From NCBI RefSeq assembly GCF_003730195.1, contig NZ_QWGG01000001.1:186001-250000 (forward strand): DNA of 64,000 bases. The letters run 5' to 3'. This stretch comes from Halosimplex salinum. GTDB taxonomy: Archaea; Halobacteriota; Halobacteria; Halobacteriales; Haloarculaceae. The translations under genes and the position numbers were made by a program. This document shows positions 1 to 10,536 of this stretch, in pieces. How positions within the stretch are numbered: the stretch's first letter is position 1; every line of letters begins with the position of its first letter. The notes beneath the pieces were generated by a model that saw only the letters and a list, made by a program, of their open reading frames with translations, ran no database searches and was not told the DNA's origin.

Positions 1-45
1 GAGGCCGTTGACGAGCAGGACGACGAGCTCTCCGACGAGGCTCAC
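1..45 (-). CDS. Branched-chain amino acid/amide ABC permease, N-terminal fragment (partial)
   Basis: Reading leftward from a GTG at 45 gives 15 codons before the window edge: V-S-L-V-G-E-L-V-V-L-L-V-N-G-L. This hydrophobic start is typical of LivH/UrtB-type permeases. A strong Shine-Dalgarno (GAGGTGA) lies about six bases before the GTG, which decides the start. It lies about 130 bp downstream of the matching substrate-binding lipoprotein in the same direction, the usual binding protein-permease order. The rest is outside the window, so the family call rests on the short N-terminus and context. Confidence 0.6.
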   Translation of the reverse strand, partial: MSLVGELVVLLVNGL

Positions 46-176
46 GCTCGTCTCACCTCGATCGGCCGGGGCTGGTCGGCGGTGCAGTCCATAGTCTGGG
101 TGTGAATGCCATTCATGATATTTTATCGTCGGGGAATCACGTATATAATTGTAAGGGGTGGAGAGAGTCGGCGTCG

Positions 177-1568
177 TTACTCGTCGCCGTACTCGCCGAG
201 TTCACACTCCGCAGCGGGGCCTTCGTCGCAGCCGTAGCCCACGTCGTCGCGCGAGGTGATGTCGACGATCTCGAAGAAGTTGCCGCCTTCCTGCTCCGAC
301 TCGGGGAGACCGCGGACGACGGGGATCGCACGCTGTGCCTGGTGGTCACAGGCGCGCATCGTCTCCTCGCCCATGCCGATGTTGTCGTAGTCGTAGTCCT
401 CGAGTTCGCGGATCACTTCGGGCGGGTAGAACGTGCCCGCTCGCTCGGCGGCGGCCGCGTACTGGAGCGTCTGCGCGTATGCGAGCTGGGCCGGGCCGGA
501 CGGACTGCGGCCGTCGTACTCCTCGCCGAACACCTCGGCGAACTGGTTCGACGGCTCGTTGTCGATCTGGGAGTCCCACGCGATGGTCCCGTAGATGCCG
601 TCGATGGCTCCGCTCGCGGCCTCGGCCATCGGGCGGTTGTACAGCGGCATCACGATCTCCATGTCCTCGTCGATGCCGGCGTCGACGGCGTCCGTGAGGG
701 AGTTCGCGCCGTCCAGGCCGTAGTGGTTGAGGAAGAGGACGTCCGCCCCGGAGCTCTGGGCCTCCGAGAGGTACGACGAGAAGTCGCTGGTGTCGAGCGG
801 CGTCGCGACGCTGTCGACCTCGTTCCAGCCCGCCTCCTCGAAGAACTGCTTCATCGACGCCTGCTGGGTCTGCCCCCACGAGTAGTCGGCGTACAGCTGG
901 TAGAAGTCCAGGTCGTCGCCGTACTCCTCGGTGACGACGGGCGTGAGCGCCTGCCCGGTCATGTAGGCGTTGAACATCTCCCGGAAGCTGTAGCGCACGC
1001 AGTCCTTCCCGGTGGTGTCGTTGGAGTGGGTCAGACAGCACATGAACAGGACCTTCTCGCGCTGTGCGACGCCCTGCTGTGCGATGGCGACTGCGCTCGA
1101 GGAGCCGCCGGAGAACATGATCACGTCGTCGCGCTGGACCATCCGCGAGGCCGACTCGTCCGCCGCGGAGGCGTCGGTCGCCGTGTCGCCCTCCACGAAG
1201 TCGATCTCGTAGTCGAGGACGCCCTCACCCGAGAGGTCCTCGAACTCGTCGACCCATCCGCCCCCGTTGTTGAGGTGCTCGACGGCGAGTTCGTAGGCTC
1301 GCAGCTCGTCCTCGCCCTCCGAGGAGTAGGGACCGGACTTCGGGACGTTGAAGCCGAACGTGGCAGTGTCTCCGTCGATCGGGTAGTTGCCCAGCGCGGG
1401 GTAGTCGTCCCCGCCGTCGCCGCCACCGCCGCCGCCGTCGCCGTCACCGTCACCGTCTCCGTCGCCACCTTCGCTACAGCCCGCCAGTCCGACCAGGCCG
1501 ACGGTTCCAGCCGCACCCGCGTTTTTCAGTAGCCCACGCCGCGAAACGGATTTGCCATCGTGTGACAT
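177..1568 (-). CDS. ABC transporter substrate-binding lipoprotein, branched-chain amino acid/amide type
   Basis: Extracellular ligand-binding protein of a LivJ/UrtA/AmiC-like (Peripla_BP_6) ABC importer, 463 aa. The chosen ATG begins MSHDGKSVSRRGLLK: twin arginines (Tat export) followed by a lipobox ending LAGC, then an Asp/Gly-rich linker of (DG)n repeats typical of haloarchaeal lipoproteins tethered to the membrane. The body has the periplasmic-binding fold pattern, with FGFNVPKSGPYSSEG near the start and FSGGSSSAVAIA in the middle. An in-frame start nine codons upstream is possible but would put extra residues before the Tat motif. AT-rich sequence at about 1590-1630 is the likely promoter region. 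A permease gene starts downstream at 45. Ligand (amino acid, urea or short amide) cannot be told. Confidence 0.85.
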   Translation of the reverse strand: MSHDGKSVSRRGLLKNAGAAGTVGLVGLAGCSEGGDGDGDGDGDGGGGGGDGGDDYPALGNYPIDGDTATFGFNVPKSGPYSSEGEDELRAYELAVEHLNNGGGWVDEFEDLSGEGVLDYEIDFVEGDTATDASAADESASRMVQRDDVIMFSGGSSSAVAIAQQGVAQREKVLFMCCLTHSNDTTGKDCVRYSFREMFNAYMTGQALTPVVTEEYGDDLDFYQLYADYSWGQTQQASMKQFFEEAGWNEVDSVATPLDTSDFSSYLSEAQSSGADVLFLNHYGLDGANSLTDAVDAGIDEDMEIVMPLYNRPMAEAASGAIDGIYGTIAWDSQIDNEPSNQFAEVFGEEYDGRSPSGPAQLAYAQTLQYAAAAERAGTFYPPEVIRELEDYDYDNIGMGEETMRACDHQAQRAIPVVRGLPESEQEGGNFFEIVDITSRDDVGYGCDEGPAAECELGEYGDE

Positions 1569-1782
1569 ACCCAGACACCTGACGACCACCATCATAATAG
1601 TTGTGCATAATTATGGAAAATGATAGTGACACACCCGTCGAATCGCCCGTCCGTGGCGAGTTAGTGCCTTCGTGGGAACCACTCGCCGGACGGGGAGAAG
1701 CCCGAGGGCCGGTGGTCCGGGTCGTCTCGCGGGGCGCACGTCGCGGAGACGGACGCGCCGAAGCGGGCGTCTCCGGCCGGAC

Positions 1783-3483
<1,701 letters not shown>

Positions 3484-3563
3484 GCGCGCAAATATTGCCG
3501 GAGCGCGCATAAGGGTTCGGGCGGACGCGAACCGGTGCCGGCCGACAGCGGCGGGCGTCGCGG

Positions 3564-4538
3564 TTACTTCAGGCCCTCGCTGGCGAGGTGGTACTCGAAG
3601 ACGGTCTCCATGCCGGTGAGGAGCGCGGAGAGGTCGACGCTTCCGGCGTCGGCGCGGCGGGACTTGACGTCGTCGTACGTGCGCTGCCAGCGGCGACGGA
3701 ACCGCTCTTCGAGGCCGCTGGCCCTGATGGCCTCGACGACGCCCTCGCAGTCGTCGGCCGCCGCGACCTCCGTGTGGGAGACGACGCCCTCCTCGATGGC
3801 GGCGACGACGACGCCGGCCGAGTAGTCGCCCTCGACGACCTCGCGCTCCCACGTCGTCAGCCAGTTACCGATCCGGGCCATCTCCTGGAGGTCCCAGAGG
3901 GTGTTCCGAACGGCGCCCAGGTCCGCCGGGTCGAACGCCGGCGAGTACATCAGGTCCACGTCGGCGTAGGGGAACATTACCATGTTGTGCGAGTCGTACT
4001 GGGTCGCGCCGGTCAGGTTCGCCATCTGGGGGTTGTCGCTGACGAGCGCGCTGTACTCCATCGCGTCGGCGGTCTGTCCGAAGTCGTAAGCGAACACGTC
4101 GGCGAACTCCTCGCGGCGCGGCGCGTCGTCGAGGCCGTCCTCGAACTCCGTCCAGAGCCGCTGGATGAACGCGAACGTCTCGGCGTCCACGGCGGCCCGC
4201 TCCGGGTCCGCGTCGACGTGGTCGGCGTGGAGTCGGCACGCCTCCCGGAACGTCCGGCGGTCGCCGTGGCACTCGATCAGGTCGTCGAGCACCGTGACGT
4301 ACATCGTGAGGACCGTCTTCTGCTCCCGAACGTGGGCCGCGTGCTCGTCGGCGACCGACGAGAGGGTAAAGGAGGGAAACAGCGAGTAGATCCACTGCCA
4401 GAGGAACCGGTCGCGCTCCTCGAAGTGACGGTCGTACGCGTCGGCCAGCTCCCGGACGCGCTCGGGGAGCGTGACGGCCTGCACCGACCGCAGGTGGTCG
4501 GCCCCGCTGTGCTCGCCGAGCTGTTCCGTCGTCGACAC
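3564..4538 (-). CDS. Class I terpene-synthase-like protein
   Basis: Likely metal-dependent class I terpenoid synthase fold, 324 aa, soluble and largely helical. Visible signs: an aspartate-rich motif VLDDLIE (D85, D86, E89) of the DDxxE type; a near-NSE motif N225-W-L-T-T229-W-E-R-E233, which fits (N/D)D(L/I/V)x(S/T)xxxE except Trp for the second Asp; and an R-T-Y cluster (R286-Y288) about 55 residues later, where family members keep an RY pair. The stretch after NSE (EGDYSAGVVVAAIEEG) also resembles bacterial terpene cyclases. The GTG at 4538 is chosen because GGAGGT lies eight bases before it; an ATG at 4649 would add an Arg/Gly-rich tail of 37 residues. Substrate and product unknown. Confidence 0.6.
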   Translation of the reverse strand: MSTTEQLGEHSGADHLRSVQAVTLPERVRELADAYDRHFEERDRFLWQWIYSLFPSFTLSSVADEHAAHVREQKTVLTMYVTVLDDLIECHGDRRTFREACRLHADHVDADPERAAVDAETFAFIQRLWTEFEDGLDDAPRREEFADVFAYDFGQTADAMEYSALVSDNPQMANLTGATQYDSHNMVMFPYADVDLMYSPAFDPADLGAVRNTLWDLQEMARIGNWLTTWEREVVEGDYSAGVVVAAIEEGVVSHTEVAAADDCEGVVEAIRASGLEERFRRRWQRTYDDVKSRRADAGSVDLSALLTGMETVFEYHLASEGLK

Positions 4539-4903
4539 GCTCACCGACCTCCGTCCGCCGCGCGGACCGGCGTCGAGCGAATCTGCCGAGCCTCTTCGGT
4601 AGTCGAACCGCCTGCCGCGGTCGTCGCCGTTCGCGGAGTAAGCCCACACAACCGAGGACTGCTCTGCGCGTAAATCAGTGCCATATCCCGGTAAGTCAGA
4701 GCTATGCTTATATACGTTCTTGCGGGGAGATACAGCGGAACGTGCGCTTCGCTACCGGTTACCGCCGAATCGAGGCCGGCTGGTGACGGGTTAACAGGTC
4801 CCGCGCGCCCACCCGCTCGGCGAAGTATCTCGTGACTACGCTCCCGTATGGTGTGATTACCGCTGGTTTCGGGCCATCTCCCGGTCGAAACCGGACTCCC
4901 CGT
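4539..4903. other. Intergenic region with a TATA-like box
   Basis: No convincing gene on either strand. A TATA-like sequence, cttatatac, lies at 4707-4715 and reads GTATATAAG on the minus strand, so it could start the transcript for the terpene-synthase-like gene with a leader of about 35 nt to the ATG at 4649 or about 145 nt to the preferred GTG at 4538. The rest, next to the stop of the ABC permease gene, holds nothing I recognise. Confidence 0.5.
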
Positions 4904-5719
4904 TCAGTAGTGGCCCATAAGCCCCTGTCGCCGGGCGCGCCGGCCCATCCACTGGAACGCGGCGTAACCCAGGCCGAAGTAGACGACGGCCGTGCCGAGC
5001 AGGAGGCCGAGTTCGTCCGGCGGGAGCTCCCACAGGCGGAGCCCCTCGCGCATCGAGCGGGTGAGGAGGTAGCTCCCCTGAGAGATCGGGAGCAGACGGA
5101 CCCAGAACACGCCGACGGAGGGGGAGGCGATCAGCCCGATGAAGACGAACTGGAGGATGTTGAAGACGTTCTCGACGCGCTTGTACAGGAGCGCGAGCCC
5201 GCCGAAGAAAAACCCCATGCCGACCGCGGGCGCGATGGCGAGGACGGTGAGGACGACGATAGTCCCGACGGGGAGGTGGAGCGACTCGCCGGTCAGCGCG
5301 AGCATGAACGCGAGCGTCGCCGCGCCCCAGCCGAAGCTCTCGACGATGCCGACCGTGATGCCGGCGAGCATCACCCGACCGTAGCCGAAGGGGGACATGT
5401 ACAGCTGTTCGAGCGTCCCCCACTGGGACTCGCGGGTGACGCTCCAGGCGAGGCCGGAGAACGCGGTCAGCGCCATGCTCCAGAGGAAGTAGCCGACGAG
5501 TATCCCCTCCAGACTGTCCGTCAGCGCCTGTCCCGAGATGGCCCGCCCGCCGAAGAAGACCATCGCGAAGAACACGAATGTCATCGCCAGGCCCGAGAGC
5601 GTGTTCAGCGGGTAGCGATACAGCAACAGCGCCCGCTTCTTCGCCTGCGCCCACAGCAGCGTCCGGACGGTCGCGGTCCCGCGCCCGCGTCGCTCACCGC
5701 TCGCGGTCCCGGTGCTCAT
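4904..5719 (-). CDS. ABC-2 type transporter permease
   Basis: Membrane subunit of a two-gene ABC exporter, 271 aa. A basic cytoplasmic start is followed by about six membrane segments (e.g. LAMTFVFFAMVFFGG, VGYFLWSMALTAFSGLAW, VVLTVLAIAPAVGMGFFFGGLALL, LLGTAVVYFGLGYAAFQW). The motif SVTRESQWGTLEQLYMSP is the coupling-helix pattern of ABC-2 permeases (ESQWGTLEQL). Its ATG overlaps the stop of the ATPase gene by four bases (ATGA), so the two are translationally coupled. The exported substrate is unknown; relatives handle drugs, polysaccharides or Na+. Confidence 0.85.
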   Translation of the reverse strand: MSTGTASGERRGRGTATVRTLLWAQAKKRALLLYRYPLNTLSGLAMTFVFFAMVFFGGRAISGQALTDSLEGILVGYFLWSMALTAFSGLAWSVTRESQWGTLEQLYMSPFGYGRVMLAGITVGIVESFGWGAATLAFMLALTGESLHLPVGTIVVLTVLAIAPAVGMGFFFGGLALLYKRVENVFNILQFVFIGLIASPSVGVFWVRLLPISQGSYLLTRSMREGLRLWELPPDELGLLLGTAVVYFGLGYAAFQWMGRRARRQGLMGHY

Positions 5720-6786
5720 CGGTCGTCACCTCCGAAGGCGTCCTCCCCCTCTCCCGCGTCGCCCGTCAGTTCGAGGAACACCTCCTCCAGGTCCGGGTCG
5801 ACCGACTCGACCTCGTGGACCGTGACCCCGCCGGCCCGCAGGTCGTCCATGAGGTCGTAGAACCGCTCCGGCTCGCCGAGGGTCACCTCGAAGGCCGTCC
5901 GATCGCCGTGCCGCTCGAACTCCTCGACCCCGTAGGCGTCGCGGAGGCGGTCACGCGTCGCCTCGTCGAGGACGGCGGCGCGGTCGTCGGCCCCGACGAC
6001 GACGCGGTACGCGAACGTGCGGAACACGTCTATCAGGTCGGAGACGGCGTCGTCGGCGACCACCTCGCCGTCGTTCATGATGACGACGCGGTCACACACC
6101 TCCTGCACCACGTCCATGTCGTGACTGGAGAGGATGATCGTCATCTCCTCCTGCTCGGCGAGCCGGCGGATCTCCCGCCGGAGGTCGACCGACGACTCGA
6201 CGTCCAGCCCGAGCGTCGGCTCGTCGAGGAAGGCCACCTCGACGTTGCGCGCCAGCGCACACGCCAGCGACACCTTTTGCTTTTGCCCCCGGGAGAGGTC
6301 GTTGACGGGGGCGTCTGCCTTCTCCGTCAGCGATAGCTGTTCGAGCAGGTCGTCGTGGCGCTCGCTGAGCGGCCCCGGCGACTCGCCGCCGATCGCCGCG
6401 AAGTACTCCAGGTTCTCCCGGACCGTGAGCTTCCAGTAGACGTTGCGCGCGCCCTCGAGCATCGCGCCGACGCGGCCGTAGGCCGCCCGCGGATCGGCGT
6501 ACACGTCCACGCCCGCCAGCCGTACGTCGCCCGCGTCGGCGATCACGAGCCCCAGGACCGACTTGATGAGCGTCGTCTTGCCGGCGCCGTTCGGCCCGAG
6601 CACCCCGACGACCGTCCCGGGCTCGACCTCGAGACTCACGTCGTCCACCGCTCGAACCACTTCGTCACCGTCGCCGAACGTCTTCGTGAGGTTCCGTACA
6701 GAGAGCGCCGTGTCCGTGTCGGCCACCGACCCGGTCCGCTCGTCACCCACCGCCTCGTCGGGGACCCGTTCGGGTGTCGTCGTCAT
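5716..6786 (-). CDS. ABC transporter ATP-binding protein (exporter type)
   Basis: Nucleotide-binding subunit powering the permease at 4904-5719, 356 aa. Walker A GPNGAGKT, signature LSRGQKQKVSLACAL, Walker B VAFLDEPTLGLD and the H-loop SSHDMD are all intact. About 100 residues beyond the ATPase core form a C-terminal accessory domain (DUF4162-like), common in ABC-2 exporters. The ATG at 6786 (MTTTPERV) is preferred over a GTG two codons earlier; a TATA-like ggttatggg on the minus strand near 6811-6819 would give an almost leaderless mRNA. The divergent zinc-ribbon regulator next door may control it. Confidence 0.88.
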   Translation of the reverse strand: MTTTPERVPDEAVGDERTGSVADTDTALSVRNLTKTFGDGDEVVRAVDDVSLEVEPGTVVGVLGPNGAGKTTLIKSVLGLVIADAGDVRLAGVDVYADPRAAYGRVGAMLEGARNVYWKLTVRENLEYFAAIGGESPGPLSERHDDLLEQLSLTEKADAPVNDLSRGQKQKVSLACALARNVEVAFLDEPTLGLDVESSVDLRREIRRLAEQEEMTIILSSHDMDVVQEVCDRVVIMNDGEVVADDAVSDLIDVFRTFAYRVVVGADDRAAVLDEATRDRLRDAYGVEEFERHGDRTAFEVTLGEPERFYDLMDDLRAGGVTVHEVESVDPDLEEVFLELTGDAGEGEDAFGGDDR

Positions 6787-6892
6787 ACACACGGATCAGT
6801 CGGTGTCAGCCCATAACCATTTCCTGCACGGCTGTTCAGTTTGGGGACTGACACGACACAACAGTTTTTCCGGCGGCCGGGGAACGGGGGGT

Positions 6893-7876
6893 ATGGCCGA
6901 GCGAAGCGGGTCCGCCGGGACGGATTCGAGCGGGGTGAGGAGTGACTCGGGGTCGGAAGATCTGACGGGTGACTCGAGGTCGACAGACGGGGCGGACCCG
7001 ACGGCGGTGTTCGACCTGCTCGCAGACGAGACGCGACTGGCCATCGTCAGGGAGCTGGCCGTCGAGCGCTACGCCAACTGGCAGTGGTCGGGGAAGACGT
7101 TCGCCGAGCTGCGCCGCGCGGTCGGCGTCGCGGACGCCGGGAACTTCAGCTACCACCTGGAGAAGCTGACGGGACGGCTGGTCGCCAAGGACGGCGACGA
7201 GTACTACCTGCTCAACCACGGCCTCCAGATCGTCGGCGCCGTCGAGTCGGGGCGCTACAGCGACACGGGCGAGGTGGTCCGCGGCGAAACGAGCTACGAC
7301 TGCCCGTACCCGGACTGTCAGCGCGCGCTCGAAGGCGTCTACGAGGACCAGTACTTCCGCCTGCGCTGTCCCGATCATCACCGGTTCGCCGCGACGATCC
7401 TCCCGCCGATCGTCGCCGCCGAGCACTCCCCCGACGAACTCGTCGAGATCACGACGCTCGACACGCGACAGGACATCCAGCGGGCGCGCGCGGGCGTCTG
7501 TCCGAACTGCTGGGGGCCGACGGACGCGACCCTCCCCGTGGAGGAGCCGACGATGCCCTCACAGATCGAGGCCGACCTCCCCGAGGACACCGTCCTCGCG
7601 GCGTTCGACTGCCGGCAGTGCGGGCTCTCGTTCGAGGTTCCACCGGGCGCGTGCGTCGTCGACCACCCGGCGGTCGTCGCCTTCTACGAGGATCACGGCG
7701 AACCGCTTCGCGGCCGTCCCCACATCGACCTGCCCTTCTGCGGGCTGGCAAGCGCCGCCCTCGAATCGACCGGCCCGGTTCGCGTCCGGATCGACGTGCC
7801 CCTCGACGACGACTGCCTGTCGCTGTGGCTCGATAGCGAGACGAACGTCGTCGAGTACGAGCGCGAGTGCGAGTGA
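6893..7876 (+). CDS. ArsR-like winged-helix regulator with two zinc ribbons
   Basis: Probable DNA-binding transcription regulator, 327 aa. After an Asp/Ser-rich tail, residues about 40-115 form an ArsR-type winged helix (AVFDLLADETRLAIVREL, then a recognition region NFSYHLEKLTGRLV). Two metal-binding ribbons follow: CPYPDC with CPDH, and CPNC with CRQC. The C-terminal 70 residues form a separate ligand- or partner-binding domain seen in other haloarchaeal proteins of this architecture. It is divergent from the ABC exporter with a 106-bp shared promoter region, so local regulation is likely. GTTTTTCC at about 6864-6871 is a weak TATA candidate. A longer frame upstream exists but overlaps the promoter. 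Confidence 0.75.
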   Translation: MAERSGSAGTDSSGVRSDSGSEDLTGDSRSTDGADPTAVFDLLADETRLAIVRELAVERYANWQWSGKTFAELRRAVGVADAGNFSYHLEKLTGRLVAKDGDEYYLLNHGLQIVGAVESGRYSDTGEVVRGETSYDCPYPDCQRALEGVYEDQYFRLRCPDHHRFAATILPPIVAAEHSPDELVEITTLDTRQDIQRARAGVCPNCWGPTDATLPVEEPTMPSQIEADLPEDTVLAAFDCRQCGLSFEVPPGACVVDHPAVVAFYEDHGEPLRGRPHIDLPFCGLASAALESTGPVRVRIDVPLDDDCLSLWLDSETNVVEYERECE

Positions 7877-7891
7877 GTCGGTCCGCGCCGG

Positions 7892-8683
7892 TCAGTCCTG
7901 TAGCCGCTTGGTCTTCTGGACCAGCGGGTGGTGGGCGTAGTCGACGACGGCGATGTCGGAGATGTCGTGGAGGTCCTCCTTCCGCGCCGTCTTGGCCATC
8001 CCGAGGTCGACGGGTTTCGAGAGGACGATGACGTAGGCGTCCATCCGGTCGATGCCGAGTCGGGCGGCCGCCTTGACGCGGTGGTGGCCGTCGGCCAGGA
8101 GGAGGTCGCTGTCGTTGTCGATGACGACCAGCGGCTCGGCGAGCCCGCGGTCGAGTTCGTACCGGCGCCCTTCCAGTTCGTCGGCGTACACCTTCGCCTG
8201 CGTCGGCGTCAGTTCGGCCAGCGGCACCTCGCGGCGTTCCTGCGAGACGGCGACGCCGTGGATGTTCTCCAGCGTCTGCATCAGGTTGTCCACCTTCCCC
8301 GGCGTGGCGCGTTCGATCTGCGAGCGGATCACGTCGGCGTTGCTGATGATGCCGACGAGGTTGCCGGCGTCGTCGACGACGGGGAGCTTCTGGATCCCCG
8401 ACCGCAGGATGACGCGCGCGGCGTCGTCGATGTTCATCTCCGGGTGGGCGACCAGCAGGTCGTCGCTCATCACCTTGAAGATGGGTTCGTGGTCGGCCTG
8501 CTGGAGGAGGTCGCGAGCGCTGACGAACCCCTCGACGTGGCGGCCGTCGGTCACGGGAAATCCGCTGTGCTCCGTGCTCTCCGCGATCCGTCGGGCCACG
8601 TCGCCGACCGTGTCGTCGGGCGAGACGGTGTCCACTTCGCGGGTCATGTAGTCTTTGACCGCCAGCGCGCCGTCCTCGACCAT
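7892..8683 (-). CDS. CBS-pair plus ParB/Srx-fold protein
   Basis: 263 aa. Residues 8-130 are two CBS domains (DYMTREVDTVSPDDTVGDVA and VMSDDLLVAHPEMNIDDAA, with GFVSARDLL and GIISNADVI), which usually bind adenosyl ligands. The C-terminal half is a ParB N-terminal/sulfiredoxin-like fold: EVPLAELTP near its start and the phosphate-binding LLLADGHHRVKAAARLG. Archaeal proteins of this fold include the ADP-dependent serine kinase SerK of Thermococcus, so a kinase role in serine/cysteine metabolism is possible; a DNA-partition role is less likely because the HTH part of ParB is missing. It runs away from the regulator at 6893-7876; the stops are 15 bp apart. Confidence 0.75.
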   Translation of the reverse strand: MVEDGALAVKDYMTREVDTVSPDDTVGDVARRIAESTEHSGFPVTDGRHVEGFVSARDLLQQADHEPIFKVMSDDLLVAHPEMNIDDAARVILRSGIQKLPVVDDAGNLVGIISNADVIRSQIERATPGKVDNLMQTLENIHGVAVSQERREVPLAELTPTQAKVYADELEGRRYELDRGLAEPLVVIDNDSDLLLADGHHRVKAAARLGIDRMDAYVIVLSKPVDLGMAKTARKEDLHDISDIAVVDYAHHPLVQKTKRLQD

Positions 8684-8752
8684 TACCTGTCCCGAGTCGT
8701 CGGGCGCTCAAAAACACACCGGCTCCGCCGCGATCCCCGACCGCAGGCCGCG

Positions 8753-10372
8753 TCAGTCGCTCTCCTCGTCCTCGTCCTCGTCCTCGTCGGCGCCGGTATC
8801 GTCCGCGTCGGAGTCGGCGGTCGTCCACTGCCCCGCGTCGGTCGCTCGGTCCGCCCCTCCCTCGGTGGACCGCTCGGTCGCGTCGGCGAGGTCGTCGAGC
8901 GAGAGCGACCCGTCGGTGGTCCCCGACCCGTGGTAGTCGTCGGCGTAGAGGCCGGTCAGGACCTTGTTCCCGTGGGATCCCATCGAGTCCATGAAGCGGT
9001 CGGTGACGATCGCCCTGACCACCTCGCTCAGCGACTCGTCGTCGGCGTCGATGGCGTCCAGCAGCCCCAGCGATATCTGCGCGCCGGCCATGTCGGCGTG
9101 GCCGCCGGCGCTCCCGATCTGGCCGAACGCGTCACGGAGCGTCTCGCCCAGGTCCAGGTCGGTCCCGCGCGCTCGCGCTGAGATGTATATCGTCCCGTCC
9201 TTGACGCCGTAGACGAGCGTCGTCGTCACGTCCTCGAGGTCGAGCAGGCGGTCGGCGGCCTGCGCGAGCGCGTCGCGGTCCGAGAGCTGGCCGACCCCGC
9301 TCAGCAGGGCCGACCCGCTGCGCTCGCGGTTGCGGATCGCCCGCGCGACGGTCTCCAGCGTCTCGGCGCTGATGCTCGGCGACTCGATCCGGTCCAGCGT
9401 CCCCGCGTCCGCGTGCGGGACGAGAAACGCCGTCGCTTCGAAATCGTCGGCGCTCACCTCGCGCGTGTACTCGTCCGTGTCGATGCGGATCCCGAACAGC
9501 AGCCCCGTCGCCACCTCGCGCGTGGGGGTGATGCCGAGCGTCCTGAGGTAGTCGACGAGCAGCGTGCTCGTCGCGCCGACGTCGCTGCGCAGGTCGACGA
9601 ACCGCGCGTCCACCGGGAACCGCGGCGGGTGGTGGTCGATGACGATGTCGACCGGCGTGTCCGCCGGGAGGCCGTCGTTGACTCCCGGCCTGGAGTGGTC
9701 GACGAGCGCCACCCCGTCCGAGTCGGGCAGGTCCGCTCCGGGGTCGAGTTCCACGAGGTCGAAATCCAGCAAGTTGACGAACGCCCTGTTCTCCTGGTGG
9801 GTGATGTCGCCGTAGTAGTAGATCATCGGCTCACACCCGGTCGCCCCGGCGATCCGACCGAGCGTGACGGCGCTCGCGATTGCGTCCGGGTCCGGGTTGT
9901 CGTGTGTGACGATCGCCAGTCGCCCGCCGATGTCCCGGAGGACGCTCGTCAGTTTGCGCGCCCGAAGTCCCGCGTCGCCGGCGCGGTCGATCAGTCGCTC
10001 GGTCGTCGCGGCCACCGGATCGACGACTTGGTCCGCGATCGACTCGAGGACGGTCGTCTGGTCGGCGGTCGCTTCGAACCCCGTGTACGCGAGGAGGAAC
10101 ACGTCCGAGAACACCCGTCTGACGGCACGCGCGGCCGCGACGTTCGTCTCCGGGTTCCGGCTCGCGACCGCGACGGTTTCCGGCGTTCCGCAGTCGGCCA
10201 GCGTCGCGTCGTCGGTCACGTCGCCGACCTCCGCCGCGACGCCCTCCTCGCGGTACGTCTCCACGGCGTTCTCGTCGTCCGAGAGAACCTGTAATCGGCC
10301 CTGCCGCTCGGAGAGCTCGTCTACGAGTACACCCGCCAGCTTTCCGCTCCCGAGCACCAGGCGGGACGTCAT
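8753..10372 (-). CDS. RCK (TrkA-N) plus DHH/DHHA1 phosphoesterase
   Basis: 539 aa with three parts. Residues 1-130 form a TrkA-N-like Rossmann domain (LVLGSGKLAGVL). Residues about 150-330 are the DHH domain: THDNPDPDAIAS, LVDHSRPG and the signature DHHPP. Residues about 330-450 are DHHA1, ending in GSAGGHADMAGAQIS. The last 60 residues are an acidic Ser/Thr/Asp tail. DHH/DHHA1 enzymes cleave small oligonucleotides (NrnA type) or cyclic dinucleotides (GdpP type); the RCK module suggests nucleotide or potassium-linked sensing. A link to c-di-AMP turnover is an inference. All metal-binding motifs look intact. Confidence 0.8.
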   Translation of the reverse strand: MTSRLVLGSGKLAGVLVDELSERQGRLQVLSDDENAVETYREEGVAAEVGDVTDDATLADCGTPETVAVASRNPETNVAAARAVRRVFSDVFLLAYTGFEATADQTTVLESIADQVVDPVAATTERLIDRAGDAGLRARKLTSVLRDIGGRLAIVTHDNPDPDAIASAVTLGRIAGATGCEPMIYYYGDITHQENRAFVNLLDFDLVELDPGADLPDSDGVALVDHSRPGVNDGLPADTPVDIVIDHHPPRFPVDARFVDLRSDVGATSTLLVDYLRTLGITPTREVATGLLFGIRIDTDEYTREVSADDFEATAFLVPHADAGTLDRIESPSISAETLETVARAIRNRERSGSALLSGVGQLSDRDALAQAADRLLDLEDVTTTLVYGVKDGTIYISARARGTDLDLGETLRDAFGQIGSAGGHADMAGAQISLGLLDAIDADDESLSEVVRAIVTDRFMDSMGSHGNKVLTGLYADDYHGSGTTDGSLSLDDLADATERSTEGGADRATDAGQWTTADSDADDTGADEDEDEDEESD

Positions 10373-10536
10373 ACACCCCGCTCGGGGAACTGGGCGTAAA
10401 AATCCTGCTACCGTCTTCTTCGTCGGAAGTCACGGAGTAACCTCTCCGGCCAAACCACGAGCGAAAACGGCCTCGGCGCGAGCGCTGCCGGTTACCCGCG
10501 CTCACACCGGTCGCGTGACTGTGCAGCGTCGGTCGA

